NCBI RefSeq assembly: GCF_947504105.1 | Contig: NZ_CANNGP010000023.1 | Location: 1-64,000, forward strand | Reading direction: 5' to 3' | DNA: 64,000 bases | From: an uncultured Tateyamaria sp. | Lineage (GTDB): Bacteria; Pseudomonadota; Alphaproteobacteria; Rhodobacterales; Rhodobacteraceae | Part shown: piece by piece, positions 17,476 to 25,877 of the stretch | Layout: every line of letters begins with the position of its first letter | How positions within the stretch are numbered: the first letter of the stretch is position 1 | Made by a program: the position numbers and the translations under genes | Notes under the pieces: generated by a model | What the model saw: only the letters and a program-made list of their open reading frames with translations | What the model was told of the DNA's origin: nothing | Database searches by the model: none

Positions 17476-19143
17476 ATGACCTTTGTAACCCGTACCGGCA
17501 AGCCGCTGCCGCAATCCATCTTGGATTCGGCTGGCAAAGTCGGCACCGATCCGATCAACCGCCGCGAATTCCTGGCCACGGCCAGCAGCTTTGGCGCAAC
17601 AGCCGCCGTTGCCTATGGCATGCTGGGCATGACGGCCCCCGCCGCACAGGCAGCAGGGCACAAGGAAGGCGGCGTCGTTCGGTACCAGACCGAAGTGCGC
17701 GCACTCAAAGACCCGCGGACCTATGACTGGTCACAGATCGCCAACTTCTCGCGTGGTTGGCTGGAATATCTGGTGACCTACGAAAACGATGGCACGTTCC
17801 AGCCGTCGCTACTGGAAAGCTGGGAAATCAATGACGACGCCACCGTCTACACCCTGAATGTCCGCAAGGGCGTCAAGTGGAACAATGGCGACGATTTCAC
17901 GGCCGAGGACGTGGCCCGCAACATCACTGGCTGGTGCGAAAAAGAGCTCGAGGGCAACTCGATGGCTGGTCGCTTCAACACGCTGATCGACCCCGACACC
18001 AGCAAAGCCATCGAAGGTGCGATTGAAGTGGTCGACAGCCACACGGTCAAACTGAACCTGCCTGCATCTGACATCTCGCTGATCGCAGGCATGGCAGACT
18101 ACCCGGCGGCGATCGTGCACAGCTCCTACACGGCTGATACAGCACTCAGCAACCCGATCGGCACAGGCCCCTACCTGCCTGAATCGCTCGAAGTGGGTGT
18201 GAAAGGCGTGCTTGTCCGTAACGCGGATCACACGTGGTGGGGCACTGAAGTCTCAGGTGGACCCTACCTAGATCGCATCGAGTATATCGACTATGGCACC
18301 GACCCCGCAGCTTGGATGGCAGCGTCCGAAGCGGATGAAGTCGATATGAACTACTCTGTGGACGGCGATTTCGTCGACTTGATCGCATCGATCGACGGCT
18401 GGGTTCAGAACGACATCGTGACGGCGGCGACCATCGTGGTCCGACCGAACCAGCTGGCTGAAGTAGATGGCAAGAAGATCTACGAAGACGAACGCGTCCG
18501 TCGCGCCATCACCATGGCCGTCGACAACAACATCCTGCTCGAACTGGGCATCGGCGGTCGCGGCGAATTGGCCGAGAACCACCACGTCGCACCGTTCCAC
18601 CCGGAATATGCCGAACTGCCCCCGATGGAGGTTGACCCCGCAGGCGCCAAGGCCCTGATGGATGAGGCCGGCATGGGCGATTTCGAGCACGAGCTGATCT
18701 CGATCGACGATGGCTACCGCAAGGACACCACCGACGCGGTCGCAGCTCAGCTGCGCGACGCGGGGATCAACGTCAAACGGACCGTTCTGCCCGGATCGAC
18801 CTTTTGGAACGATTGGGCCAAGTACCCGTTCAGCTCAACCAACTGGAACCACCGCCCGCTGGGCGTCCAGATCTGGGCGCTGGCCTACCGCTCGGGCGAA
18901 GCGTGGAACGAGTTTGGTTGGTCCAACCCCGAGTTCGACGAGAACCTGAAAAAGGCGCTGGCGACAGCGGATGTTGAAGAACGCCGCAAACTGATGGCCA
19001 TCGGCCAGAAGATGATCCAGGACGCGGGCGTTACGATCCAGCCCTACTGGCGGTCGCTGACAAACCACACCAAGGAAGGTCTGGTGGGTGGCGCGCACCA
19101 CATCACCTATGAATTCCGTCCGGCACAGGTTGCCTGGACCTGA
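17476..19143 (+). CDS. Tat-exported ABC peptide-type solute-binding protein
   Basis: A 555-residue SBP family 5 (DppA/OppA-like) protein. The N-terminus carries a twin-arginine signal ([14 protein letters not shown] followed by a hydrophobic segment, cleavage likely after APAAQAAG). Family segments are [45 protein letters not shown] and [12 protein letters not shown]. It would bind peptides, opines or other organic ligands in the periplasm. No permease or ATPase gene is next to it on either side, so it is an orphan that must use a transporter encoded elsewhere. A terminator follows directly. Confidence 0.9.
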   Translation: MTFVTRTGKPLPQSILDSAGKVGTDPINRREFLATASSFGATAAVAYGMLGMTAPAAQAAGHKEGGVVRYQTEVRALKDPRTYDWSQIANFSRGWLEYLVTYENDGTFQPSLLESWEINDDATVYTLNVRKGVKWNNGDDFTAEDVARNITGWCEKELEGNSMAGRFNTLIDPDTSKAIEGAIEVVDSHTVKLNLPASDISLIAGMADYPAAIVHSSYTADTALSNPIGTGPYLPESLEVGVKGVLVRNADHTWWGTEVSGGPYLDRIEYIDYGTDPAAWMAASEADEVDMNYSVDGDFVDLIASIDGWVQNDIVTAATIVVRPNQLAEVDGKKIYEDERVRRAITMAVDNNILLELGIGGRGELAENHHVAPFHPEYAELPPMEVDPAGAKALMDEAGMGDFEHELISIDDGYRKDTTDAVAAQLRDAGINVKRTVLPGSTFWNDWAKYPFSSTNWNHRPLGVQIWALAYRSGEAWNEFGWSNPEFDENLKKALATADVEERRKLMAIGQKMIQDAGVTIQPYWRSLTNHTKEGLVGGAHHITYEFRPAQVAWT

Positions 19144-19163
19144 TCCAAGGGATCACGGAATTG

Positions 19164-19194
19164 AAAGGGGCCGCCACCGTGCGGCCCCTTTTTG
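19164..19194 (+). terminator. Rho-independent terminator after the solute-binding protein
   Basis: AAGGGGCCGC (19165-19174) pairs perfectly with GCGGCCCCTT (19181-19190) around a six-base loop, followed by a T-run. It shows that the solute-binding protein is monocistronic at its 3' end. Confidence 0.92.
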
Positions 19195-19257
19195 TGTAAA
19201 TTGCTAGAACCAGAACGCGATACCCTGGGCATCCCATCGCAATTCTACCAGCAGTTT

Positions 19258-19306
19258 AAGGGACGGTGGGCGGGGCGTCTTTGGCGCAGCCAAACAGCGT
19301 CCGACC
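19258..19306. repeat. Dispersed hairpin repeat, copy A
   Basis: GGACGGTGGGCGGGGCGTC is followed by the stem TTTGGC-GCA-GCCAAA and CAGCGTCCGACC. It shares its flanks with copies at 44697, 52628 and 60159, but has its own stem sequence. It lies just 3' of the small dehydrogenase-domain gene that ends the box operon. Confidence 0.6.
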
Positions 19307-19313
19307 AACGGTG

Positions 19314-19781
19314 TCAGATCACTGCGAGCCGATCCGCTGGGAAATACAGAAGGCGCACGGCCGCCTCCATGTCTGCGCGCAAGTCTTCCCGCATCTCTTC
19401 ATGCAAGCGCATCACCAACGCATCACCGGTCACCTCGGTACGTGGCTCTTTCGCAAACCACGCCTCTTCACAGATCAGGTCCTCGAACAGCGGATCGATC
19501 ACGGCACCGCCGCCTCCGGGATATCGGTAGTATCCCCAGCCAAACCGTTTTCCTAAACGGCCCTCAGCTACCATACGCGACAATACGGGTGTAACATCCA
19601 CGCCGTTACGGGCCCTTAGCACCGCATCCAGACCGACAAGGTCCTGCGTCTCGCAAGGTCCCAGACCATATCCCCACGCCACCAGCGCCTCATCCAGTTC
19701 CCAGGGGGTCGTATGTCGATAGAGCAATCGTTCGCAAACGCACCAGAACGCATTTTGCAACGGCGCAACACGCGCGCTCAA
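19314..19781 (-). CDS. Small 3-hydroxyacyl-CoA dehydrogenase C-terminal-domain protein
   Basis: The 155-residue product resembles only the C-terminal helical domain of 3-hydroxyacyl-CoA dehydrogenases (PWELDEALVAWGYGLGPCETQDLVGLD, MVAEGRLGKRFGWGYYRYPGG). The NAD-binding Rossmann domain is absent, so it probably does not catalyse the reaction alone. It starts with TTG 19781, overlapping the boxR stop (TTGA), and is the last gene of the box operon. It could be a truncated remnant or a stand-alone partner of an enoyl-CoA/dehydrogenase system; I cannot decide. Confidence 0.65.
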   Translation of the reverse strand: MSARVAPLQNAFWCVCERLLYRHTTPWELDEALVAWGYGLGPCETQDLVGLDAVLRARNGVDVTPVLSRMVAEGRLGKRFGWGYYRYPGGGGAVIDPLFEDLICEEAWFAKEPRTEVTGDALVMRLHEEMREDLRADMEAAVRLLYFPADRLAVI

Positions 19782-20674
19782 GGTCCCAACCCTTCCAGGA
19801 AACGCTGCTTGGCAATAATGGCCAGCAATTCGTTCACTGACATGGACACGGGCTTGGCCGACGTATCGACCTGCGCCAAGGCCCGTTCATATGCCGGGCT
19901 ACGTGTGCTCAATAACGCCTTCAGCTGCTCCATAGCCGCCGGGTTGCCCGCCATGGGGCGCACATCACCCTGGGCACGCACACGGGCCATGTGCTCGCCC
20001 GCGCTGGTGCGGACCCATATGGTGTGGAAGCGCTCCAACACCATGTCATAGGTGGTCTTGTCCCCGACGATACCACCGGCCACGGCAAGGATCAGCTTGT
20101 CATGGCGGGCCACCACCTGCGACACGGCCTCGGCCTCAAGCGCACGATACCCGTCCTGACCATACAAACCCATAACCTCAGACAAGGGCATACCGGCATT
20201 GACCTCAATCTCTTGATTCAGCTCGACAAAAGGGATCTTCAGCTTGTCGGCCGCCATGCGGCCCAAGGTCGATTTGCCTGCCCCACGCAAACCGACCAGA
20301 CAAATACGCTGGGCGCGTAGCGCCATCGGGTTCTGCGGCGCCAACAGGGCCCGCACACGTCCTTGGACCTGTGCCGGAGCTGCCTGGTAAAGGCGCGCCA
20401 CACGTGCCACGTCACCGTCCATCGGGGCGGCCTCCGACAGCAAATCCTCGATCCGGACATTCAGGGCTGTCGCCACACGCTCGAGCAGAATGACGGAAAT
20501 ATTGCCTTCCCCCGCCTCCAACTGGGCAAGGTAACGGGGTGATACGCCCGATCGCTCGGACAAGGCGCGTCGGGGTAATCCCAACGCCTCGCGTGCCGCA
20601 CGAACGCGGGTAGCGAGGCGCGCGATCATGGGAATTGCTCCGTCGGGTATGGGTCTTGGTGATGTCATGCGCAC
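19778..20674 (-). CDS. boxR: BoxR/BzdR-type regulator (XRE HTH fused to shikimate-kinase-like domain)
   Basis: The 298-residue protein has an N-terminal XRE helix-turn-helix (residues about 17-75: REALGLPRRALSERSGVSPRYLAQLE) and a C-terminal shikimate-kinase-like domain (about 125-298, P-loop LVGLRGAGKSTLG). This fusion is the hallmark of BoxR/BzdR, repressors of benzoate pathways that respond to benzoyl-CoA. It is encoded within the box operon downstream of the thioesterase. Known family operators contain TGCA repeats; matching sites lie upstream of boxC and of the benzoate-CoA ligase gene. Confidence 0.92.
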   Translation of the reverse strand: MRMTSPRPIPDGAIPMIARLATRVRAAREALGLPRRALSERSGVSPRYLAQLEAGEGNISVILLERVATALNVRIEDLLSEAAPMDGDVARVARLYQAAPAQVQGRVRALLAPQNPMALRAQRICLVGLRGAGKSTLGRMAADKLKIPFVELNQEIEVNAGMPLSEVMGLYGQDGYRALEAEAVSQVVARHDKLILAVAGGIVGDKTTYDMVLERFHTIWVRTSAGEHMARVRAQGDVRPMAGNPAAMEQLKALLSTRSPAYERALAQVDTSAKPVSMSVNELLAIIAKQRFLEGLGP

Positions 20675-20727
20675 ATTTTCTGGTGTTATCAGGAAGTTGT
20701 AGGGCGCATCGCGCTCTGATCAACAAA

Positions 20728-21150
20728 TCAAATGTCGCGAATGTGTGGAGCAAGCACAGCACGCAGCTCAGGCGGGGCTGATTGGCTCTTGAATTGGTCG
20801 GCAATTATGAAGACGCAGGTGAACGTACCCTCAAAGCACAACACACCATCCTGCCGCCCGTCCACGCGGAAGGTGACAGACTTTTCGCCCAGACGGCTGG
20901 GCCAAACCGCACACATCAGGCGATGACGCGGCGTGACAGGCGACCGGAAATCCATGCTCATATGAACAAAGGGCGTGCCAATGTTGCGATCCAGTTCAAG
21001 CTGATACCAGCCATCTCCGCCCAAATGCGCTTCCCACCACGCATTTATGGCGTCCAACGCAAACCATGGTAGCCGGGCGGTATAGGCAATCCTGGCCGGG
21101 TCACAATCACCCCAAGTGACCCGGATTTCATGTTCGAAAACTGCACTCAA
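20728..21150 (-). CDS. Hot-dog acyl-CoA thioesterase
   Basis: A 140-residue 4-hydroxybenzoyl-CoA-thioesterase-like protein: VTWGDCDPARIAYTARLPWFALDA contains the catalytic Asp region of this family (D17 in the DPARI motif). In the box operon it probably releases CoA from benzoyl-CoA or other dead-end thioesters to free trapped CoA. Its start overlaps the flavodoxin stop (ATGA), and boxR follows about 50 bases downstream. Confidence 0.88.
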   Translation of the reverse strand: MSAVFEHEIRVTWGDCDPARIAYTARLPWFALDAINAWWEAHLGGDGWYQLELDRNIGTPFVHMSMDFRSPVTPRHRLMCAVWPSRLGEKSVTFRVDGRQDGVLCFEGTFTCVFIIADQFKSQSAPPELRAVLAPHIRDI

Positions 21151-21608
21151 GCAGCTTTGTCCGCCGCCATCAGGCCCATGATCCCCTGCACCCAGGGCAA
21201 GGCCACATCCTCGGGCATGTCAAACCCCGACGCATCATGCAGGCCACGTTCACCAACCTGAACAGCGCCTTGCGCTTTCAGAATCTCGCTCAGTTTCATG
21301 GACCCATGATTGAACGTCTCGGCAAAGACCATGTCGCCCAACCCGAAAATGGCAAAACGGACCCCGTTCAGGTCCGGCTTGCCTTCGGTCAACGCCTCTT
21401 CAAACGGCAGCGCGGTCGATGGCAGATCGCCATTGCCATATGTCGAAGTTACGATGATATAGAACGCATCCTTCTCCATCGCGGCAGGGTCTACGTCAGC
21501 AAGGCTCTGGATGTCGCAGTCGAACCCCTCGCCCAGTTCCGTCTCGATGTCTTCGCATAACATCTCGGAATTGCCCGTCTCGGACCCGTAGTAAATTCCA
21601 ACTTTCAT
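21147..21608 (-). CDS. Flavodoxin-domain protein in the box operon
   Basis: The 153-residue protein is a short-chain flavodoxin/MioC-like domain: phosphate loop YYGSETGNSEM, FMN-stacking stretches VTSTYGNGDLPS and FGLGDMVFAETF. It should carry FMN and transfer electrons in the cytoplasm. It sits between a Cys-rich small protein and a thioesterase, all downstream of boxB. BoxB needs reductant, usually from the iron-sulfur flavoprotein BoxA; no BoxA is seen, so this flavodoxin is a plausible replacement electron donor (inference). Confidence 0.85.
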   Translation of the reverse strand: MKVGIYYGSETGNSEMLCEDIETELGEGFDCDIQSLADVDPAAMEKDAFYIIVTSTYGNGDLPSTALPFEEALTEGKPDLNGVRFAIFGLGDMVFAETFNHGSMKLSEILKAQGAVQVGERGLHDASGFDMPEDVALPWVQGIMGLMAADKAA

Positions 21609-21618
21609 TCAACGCTCC

Positions 21619-21795
21619 CTAATGCACGCGTTCGGGTTCCGCGGCCTTGTATCGGCGGCACATTTCGTCTTGCTCGTCCCGCGTCAGCATCATGTAAAGC
21701 GCAAGGCACATTCCGGTGCATCCGTCGCATTCCAGCGCACAAAATGGGCGCCGGACCGGTGCATCGTCTGTCAGGGCTGTTCTGTCGATCTGCAT
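21619..21795 (-). CDS. Cys-rich small protein (58 aa) next to boxB
   Basis: I place the start at ATG 21795, preceded by GGAGG at the right distance; an ATG four codons earlier overlaps the boxB stop. The 58-residue product has a compact cysteine motif CALECDGCTGMC (CX3CX2CX3C) and one more Cys (EMCRRY). That pattern suggests metal or iron-sulfur binding. No transmembrane segment. Located between boxB and the flavodoxin, it may act in electron delivery to, or metal loading of, BoxB; this is inference, as I do not recognise the family. Confidence 0.65.
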   Translation of the reverse strand: MQIDRTALTDDAPVRRPFCALECDGCTGMCLALYMMLTRDEQDEMCRRYKAAEPERVH

Positions 21796-21806
21796 AACAT
21801 CCTCCA

Positions 21807-23255
21807 TCAGGCCATATGCAGCTTAACATATTCGAAATCCCCTGGCTTGTTGTCGATGCCCACACGGGGCGGCGAAATCCAGCTGGCATATTTTCCGGGC
21901 TCATAGCACGGCTTCATCAAGGACTGGATAAAGGCGCCGTCTTCCTTGGTCGGCAGCCATTCAGACGCACGCGCATCCCACTCTTCCTGGCTGACAAAAC
22001 TGCCGTCCGGCGTGATCGGCTGGTTCGCAAAGATACCGATTTTCCGGTGGAACCCCTCATGAGGCAGCTTCAGTTCAAACTCGATGCCCGTGCGCGAAAT
22101 CTGCTTGTTCCAACGGCGCAAGCCACCGGAAGCATCGCGCACATAGTCGTCGCGCAGACGCATGTTGATCGCCGTCAGGGCAGGCACATCCTCGGTTACG
22201 ATCTTGCCATCGACGATGCTCGCCACCTTGTAGGTGTCACCTGTCAGCTTGTGATCATCCTCGATCCGCTGCTCCATGTAGCGGCCCTTGATACCGGCAT
22301 TAAAGGCATTCGCGGCGTTCGTACTGACCTCTTGCCCGAACAGATCAAGAGACAGGGTATAGTGCAGGTTCAGCTTCTTCTGGATCGTGGGCAGGTCAAT
22401 CACACCCAGATCGCGGATCTTGTCGATGTCATAGGGATCGTCGATGCCGTTGGCTTTCATCGCTTCAAGCGTCGCCTGAACGGTCCGGGTCACGCCTGTC
22501 TCGCCCACAAACATGTGGTGCGCTTCCTCGGTCAACATGAAGCGGCAGGTGCGTGACAGCGGGTCAAAGCCGGACTGCGCAAGGCTTTCCAACTGCATCT
22601 TGCCGTCACGGTCCGTGAAATAGGTGAACATGAAGAAGGACAACCAGTCCGGTGTCTCTTCGTTGAAGGCGCCCAGCATCCGAGGCGCATCCTCGTTGCC
22701 CGATGACCGCACCAACATGTCATCGGCTTCCTCACGCCCATCCTTGCCGAAATATTTTTGGAGCAGATAGACCATCGCCCAAAGATGTCGGCCTTCCTCG
22801 ACATTCACCTGAAACAGATTCCTCATGTCGTAAAGCGACGGCGCGGTCAGCCCCAGAAAGCGTTGCTGTTCAACCGACCCCGGCTCGGTATCCCCCTGGA
22901 TCACGATCAGACGTTTGAGCATGTTGCGATACTCGCCCGGCACCTCCTGCCACGCAGGCTCACCATAATGCTCACCCATCGGAATACGGCGGTCCTCAAC
23001 CGCGGGGGCCAGCAGAACGCCCCAGAGATATTCTGGCATCTTCACATAGTCGAACTTGGCCCAACCCTTCGGGTCCACGCTGACCGCAGTGCGCAGATAG
23101 ACCATGCTTTCCTGAAAATGCTGCGGAATCAGGTCGTTCCACCAGTTGATGTAACCGGGGTGCCATTTCTCAAGTGCCTTCAGCACCTTGCGGTCCTGAC
23201 TCAGACCCACGTTGTTGGGGATTTGGGTGTCATAGCTGACATTCATCACAGTCAT
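21807..23255 (-). CDS. boxB: Benzoyl-CoA 2,3-epoxidase, oxygenase subunit BoxB
   Basis: The 482-residue protein is BoxB, a class I di-iron enzyme that converts benzoyl-CoA with O2 to the 2,3-epoxide. Ligand-type helices are visible: FQVNVEEGRHLWAM and RFMLTEEAHHMFVGETG, each with the E..H pattern of di-iron proteins, and WWNDLIPQHFQESMVYLRTA near the N-terminus. I start at ATG 23255 behind GGAGGAG; the frame extends 14 codons upstream. boxC precedes it by about 50 bases. No boxA reductase is adjacent. Confidence 0.95.
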   Translation of the reverse strand: MTVMNVSYDTQIPNNVGLSQDRKVLKALEKWHPGYINWWNDLIPQHFQESMVYLRTAVSVDPKGWAKFDYVKMPEYLWGVLLAPAVEDRRIPMGEHYGEPAWQEVPGEYRNMLKRLIVIQGDTEPGSVEQQRFLGLTAPSLYDMRNLFQVNVEEGRHLWAMVYLLQKYFGKDGREEADDMLVRSSGNEDAPRMLGAFNEETPDWLSFFMFTYFTDRDGKMQLESLAQSGFDPLSRTCRFMLTEEAHHMFVGETGVTRTVQATLEAMKANGIDDPYDIDKIRDLGVIDLPTIQKKLNLHYTLSLDLFGQEVSTNAANAFNAGIKGRYMEQRIEDDHKLTGDTYKVASIVDGKIVTEDVPALTAINMRLRDDYVRDASGGLRRWNKQISRTGIEFELKLPHEGFHRKIGIFANQPITPDGSFVSQEEWDARASEWLPTKEDGAFIQSLMKPCYEPGKYASWISPPRVGIDNKPGDFEYVKLHMA

Positions 23256-23306
23256 GTCTTCTTCTCCTCCATCCGCGGTGGGCAATCTGCCTACCAACTG
23301 CGCGGG

Positions 23307-24965
23307 TTACACCCGCTCCATGTTGAAATCACCGCGCACACCGGTCCCGTACCGCTGCAACGCACCATCTTCGCCAACCGCATTGGGCCGGTTGAAAATC
23401 CAGTTCTGCCACGCAGTGAGGCGGCCAAAGATGCGCGTCTCCATCGTCTCAGGCCCGGCAAAGCGCAGGTTCGCCTCCATCCCCGTCATGGCATCGGGTG
23501 AGAAGCTCACACGTTCCTCAAGGAAGATGCGAATTTCATCCTCCCAATCGATGTCATCAAGGATTTCCGTCACAAGCCCCGCGTCATCAGCCTCCTCGGC
23601 ATCAAGCGCCTCGCCAATCTGATCGCGCAGCCCCGTGGCATCGTCGGATCCGTAGAATCGTGTCTGCAACCGGGTCAGATCATTGCCCATCGGGTAGGCT
23701 CCGAAATTCCCTTCGCTCAAGGTGATGGTCGCAAGGAGCCGATTGTCCCCTTCGAATTCGTCTTCCATCATGTAGGAGCGATCGACCGCCCAAAGCAGCT
23801 CAGCCAGTACACCAGCAAAGCAGCTCCCATGCTCAACCAGCGCCACCAATGACCGCGAGGTTACATCGACCCGCTTCAACACCCGCTTCCAGTAGTGCCG
23901 GATTTCATTGCACAGCCAGTGATCCCGGTTGTCGAGGATCAGCGCCTCATGCGCCAGAACAGCCTCCGGATCACCTTGGCTCCGGATCACCCACAGGCCA
24001 GCCCCCATCTCGTTCAAGCGCAGATGGAGAATGGCGTCCTCCAACTCCCGCGCCAAACGCAAGATGTAGGACTGATCACCTTCCGCCACCAACGTATCAA
24101 CATCCGCAGGGGCATCGCCCTCCGGCCCTTTGATCAAAACCTCCGCCCGCCGCGCTGCGCGATCCACGGTCACCTCAACCAGCCCATAGGTCACCGAGCC
24201 ATCGTCAGACACCGTCCGCTCAATCGGCCCCAGCACAATCCCCCGCGCCACATCCGGCTTGTCCGACGCCGCGGCAAACTCCACCGCCCGCGCCGCCACG
24301 ACCTCGTCAAAGCGGGCATTGGGCACGGCCTCATCCACCAGCTTCCACTGTACGGCCCGCTTGCCCTTTACCCCTTCCTCGGTCGAACAAAACACATCCG
24401 CCCGATCCCGCCGTACCATCCGCTTGTCCGTTACGCGGGTCAGGCCACCTGTCCCCGGCAACACCGCCAGCAGCGGCACCTCGGGCAAAGCGACCGAAGA
24501 GGTCGAGTCATCCGTCAGCATGATATGATTGCACGCCAGCGCCAGCTCATACCCCCCACCGGCACAAGCCCCTTTGACCGCTGCCACATATTTCTGCCCG
24601 CTCTCTGCCTCAGCCGCTTCATAGGCATTGCGCGTTTCATTCGTGAACTTGCAGAAATTGACCTTGTGGGAATGCGCCGCACCACCCAACATCCGAATAT
24701 TGGCGCCTGCGCAAAACACCCGGTCCTTGGCGGATTTCATCACGACCACCTTCACCTCCGGATGCTCAAACCGCATCCGCTGCACCACATCATTCAACTC
24801 AATATCGACGCCCAGATCGTAGGAATTCAGCTTCAACTGATACCCATCGAACAATCCGCCATCTTCATCCACATCCATCCACAGGGTCGCCACCGGACCC
24901 TCATACTCCACACGCCAATGGCGATAGCGGGACGGGTCAGTGCGAAAGTCGATGGTCTGGGTCAT
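23307..24965 (-). CDS. boxC: 2,3-epoxybenzoyl-CoA dihydrolase BoxC
   Basis: BoxC opens the 2,3-epoxybenzoyl-CoA ring hydrolytically, giving 3,4-dehydroadipyl-CoA semialdehyde and formate. The 552-residue protein belongs to the crotonase superfamily but is longer than usual, with crotonase-like segments VKVVVMKSAKDRVFCAGANIRML, AAVKGACAGGGYELALACNHIML and LPGTGGL, and a long C-terminal part ending FNRPNAVGEDGALQRYGTG. It is the first gene of the box operon and has candidate operators directly upstream. Confidence 0.95.
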   Translation of the reverse strand: MTQTIDFRTDPSRYRHWRVEYEGPVATLWMDVDEDGGLFDGYQLKLNSYDLGVDIELNDVVQRMRFEHPEVKVVVMKSAKDRVFCAGANIRMLGGAAHSHKVNFCKFTNETRNAYEAAEAESGQKYVAAVKGACAGGGYELALACNHIMLTDDSTSSVALPEVPLLAVLPGTGGLTRVTDKRMVRRDRADVFCSTEEGVKGKRAVQWKLVDEAVPNARFDEVVAARAVEFAAASDKPDVARGIVLGPIERTVSDDGSVTYGLVEVTVDRAARRAEVLIKGPEGDAPADVDTLVAEGDQSYILRLARELEDAILHLRLNEMGAGLWVIRSQGDPEAVLAHEALILDNRDHWLCNEIRHYWKRVLKRVDVTSRSLVALVEHGSCFAGVLAELLWAVDRSYMMEDEFEGDNRLLATITLSEGNFGAYPMGNDLTRLQTRFYGSDDATGLRDQIGEALDAEEADDAGLVTEILDDIDWEDEIRIFLEERVSFSPDAMTGMEANLRFAGPETMETRIFGRLTAWQNWIFNRPNAVGEDGALQRYGTGVRGDFNMERV

Positions 24966-25000
24966 GAATCACATGCGCCTTGCGAGGTCGAAAGTGGCAC

Positions 25001-25010
25001 TATGCTACAT
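25001..25010. promoter_or_regulatory. Half-conserved MarR-type operator upstream of boxC
   Basis: TATGCTACAT is identical to the ten-base core of the palindrome at 31356-31372 upstream of the hydroxycinnamate operon. It lies about 35 bases upstream of boxC. It suggests that the MarR protein of the island may also touch the box promoter. Confidence 0.4.
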
Positions 25011-25058
25011 TAAAGAACTGCTAAAATGCACAATATGCCTCTTCATGGGGTATTTTAT

Positions 25059-25072
25059 TGCACTTTACTGCA
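25059..25072. promoter_or_regulatory. Candidate BoxR operator upstream of boxC
   Basis: TGCA-CTTTAC-TGCA, a direct TGCA-N6-TGCA repeat, matches the operator type reported for BzdR/BoxR regulators. It overlaps the stop codon of the upstream alpha/beta hydrolase and lies about 95 bases from boxC. A close copy is at 27480. Confidence 0.6.
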
Positions 25073-25877
25073 CCTCCGAGAGGGCATCTTCCAGGGCGAT
25101 CAATGTCTCGCAGAACCCTGCCACCGCGGGCGTCACGACCTCGGGCGTATCCTGATGCGGCGCGTGCCCTGCACCATCCACGATCAGTGCTTCAACGGGG
25201 GAATAGGCCCGTTCCTCGACCTCGCGCACCTGTGCCAACGTGCCATAGGCATCCTCTGCCCCCTGTACGACCAGCGCCGGAATGCGCCAGTGATCGATGG
25301 CATCACCCACATTCCAATCGGCGAACCCGGGATCGGTCCAAGCATCGTGCCAGCCGTAAAAGGCCACCGCAGGATCATCGTGATGGCGCACCAACCGGTC
25401 TTTCAGGTTGCCTGTTTCATAGGCCACCTTCGCCGCGCGAATGGCCTCCAACCCCTCAGGCTCCGTAAAGAAGTGCGGCGCGATCAGGATCAGCCCCCGC
25501 ACACGCATGTCAGACACCGTCCCAGCATAGATGCCCGCAATTGTTGCGCCGTCCGAATGGCCCAGCAACACGGCATTTTCGATCCCGACCGCATCCATGA
25601 ACGGCCCCAGAACATCCACTGCCTCGCGGCTCATATAGTCCAGCGGGCGCGGCAAAGGAACGGTCGAGGATCGACCATATCCCGCACGGGAATAGGCCAT
25701 CACGCCCATGCCGGTCGCCGCGGCCAGCTCGGCAGGCCAGTCCCGCCACAGACCGACAGATCCAAGCCCCTCATGCAGCATTACCAGCGTTGGCGCGTCA
25801 CCGGGCGCAGGTCCCCAACACGCATAATCCAGCACCTGCCCCGCAACCAAAACCGTACCCGCCGACCACTCCATCAC
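25065..25877 (-). CDS. Alpha/beta hydrolase
   Basis: A 270-residue alpha/beta-hydrolase-fold protein with the oxyanion region LHEGLGSVGLWRDWP, nucleophile elbow LGHSDGATIA, and the catalytic His in VDGAGHAPHQD. In this operon it could cleave an aromatic ester or a pathway intermediate (for example the lactone or thioester forms), but the substrate is not recognisable. Its start overlaps the stop of the benzoate-CoA ligase gene (ATGA), and its stop overlaps a TGCA-type operator. Confidence 0.85.
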   Translation of the reverse strand: MMEWSAGTVLVAGQVLDYACWGPAPGDAPTLVMLHEGLGSVGLWRDWPAELAAATGMGVMAYSRAGYGRSSTVPLPRPLDYMSREAVDVLGPFMDAVGIENAVLLGHSDGATIAGIYAGTVSDMRVRGLILIAPHFFTEPEGLEAIRAAKVAYETGNLKDRLVRHHDDPAVAFYGWHDAWTDPGFADWNVGDAIDHWRIPALVVQGAEDAYGTLAQVREVEERAYSPVEALIVDGAGHAPHQDTPEVVTPAVAGFCETLIALEDALSEVQ

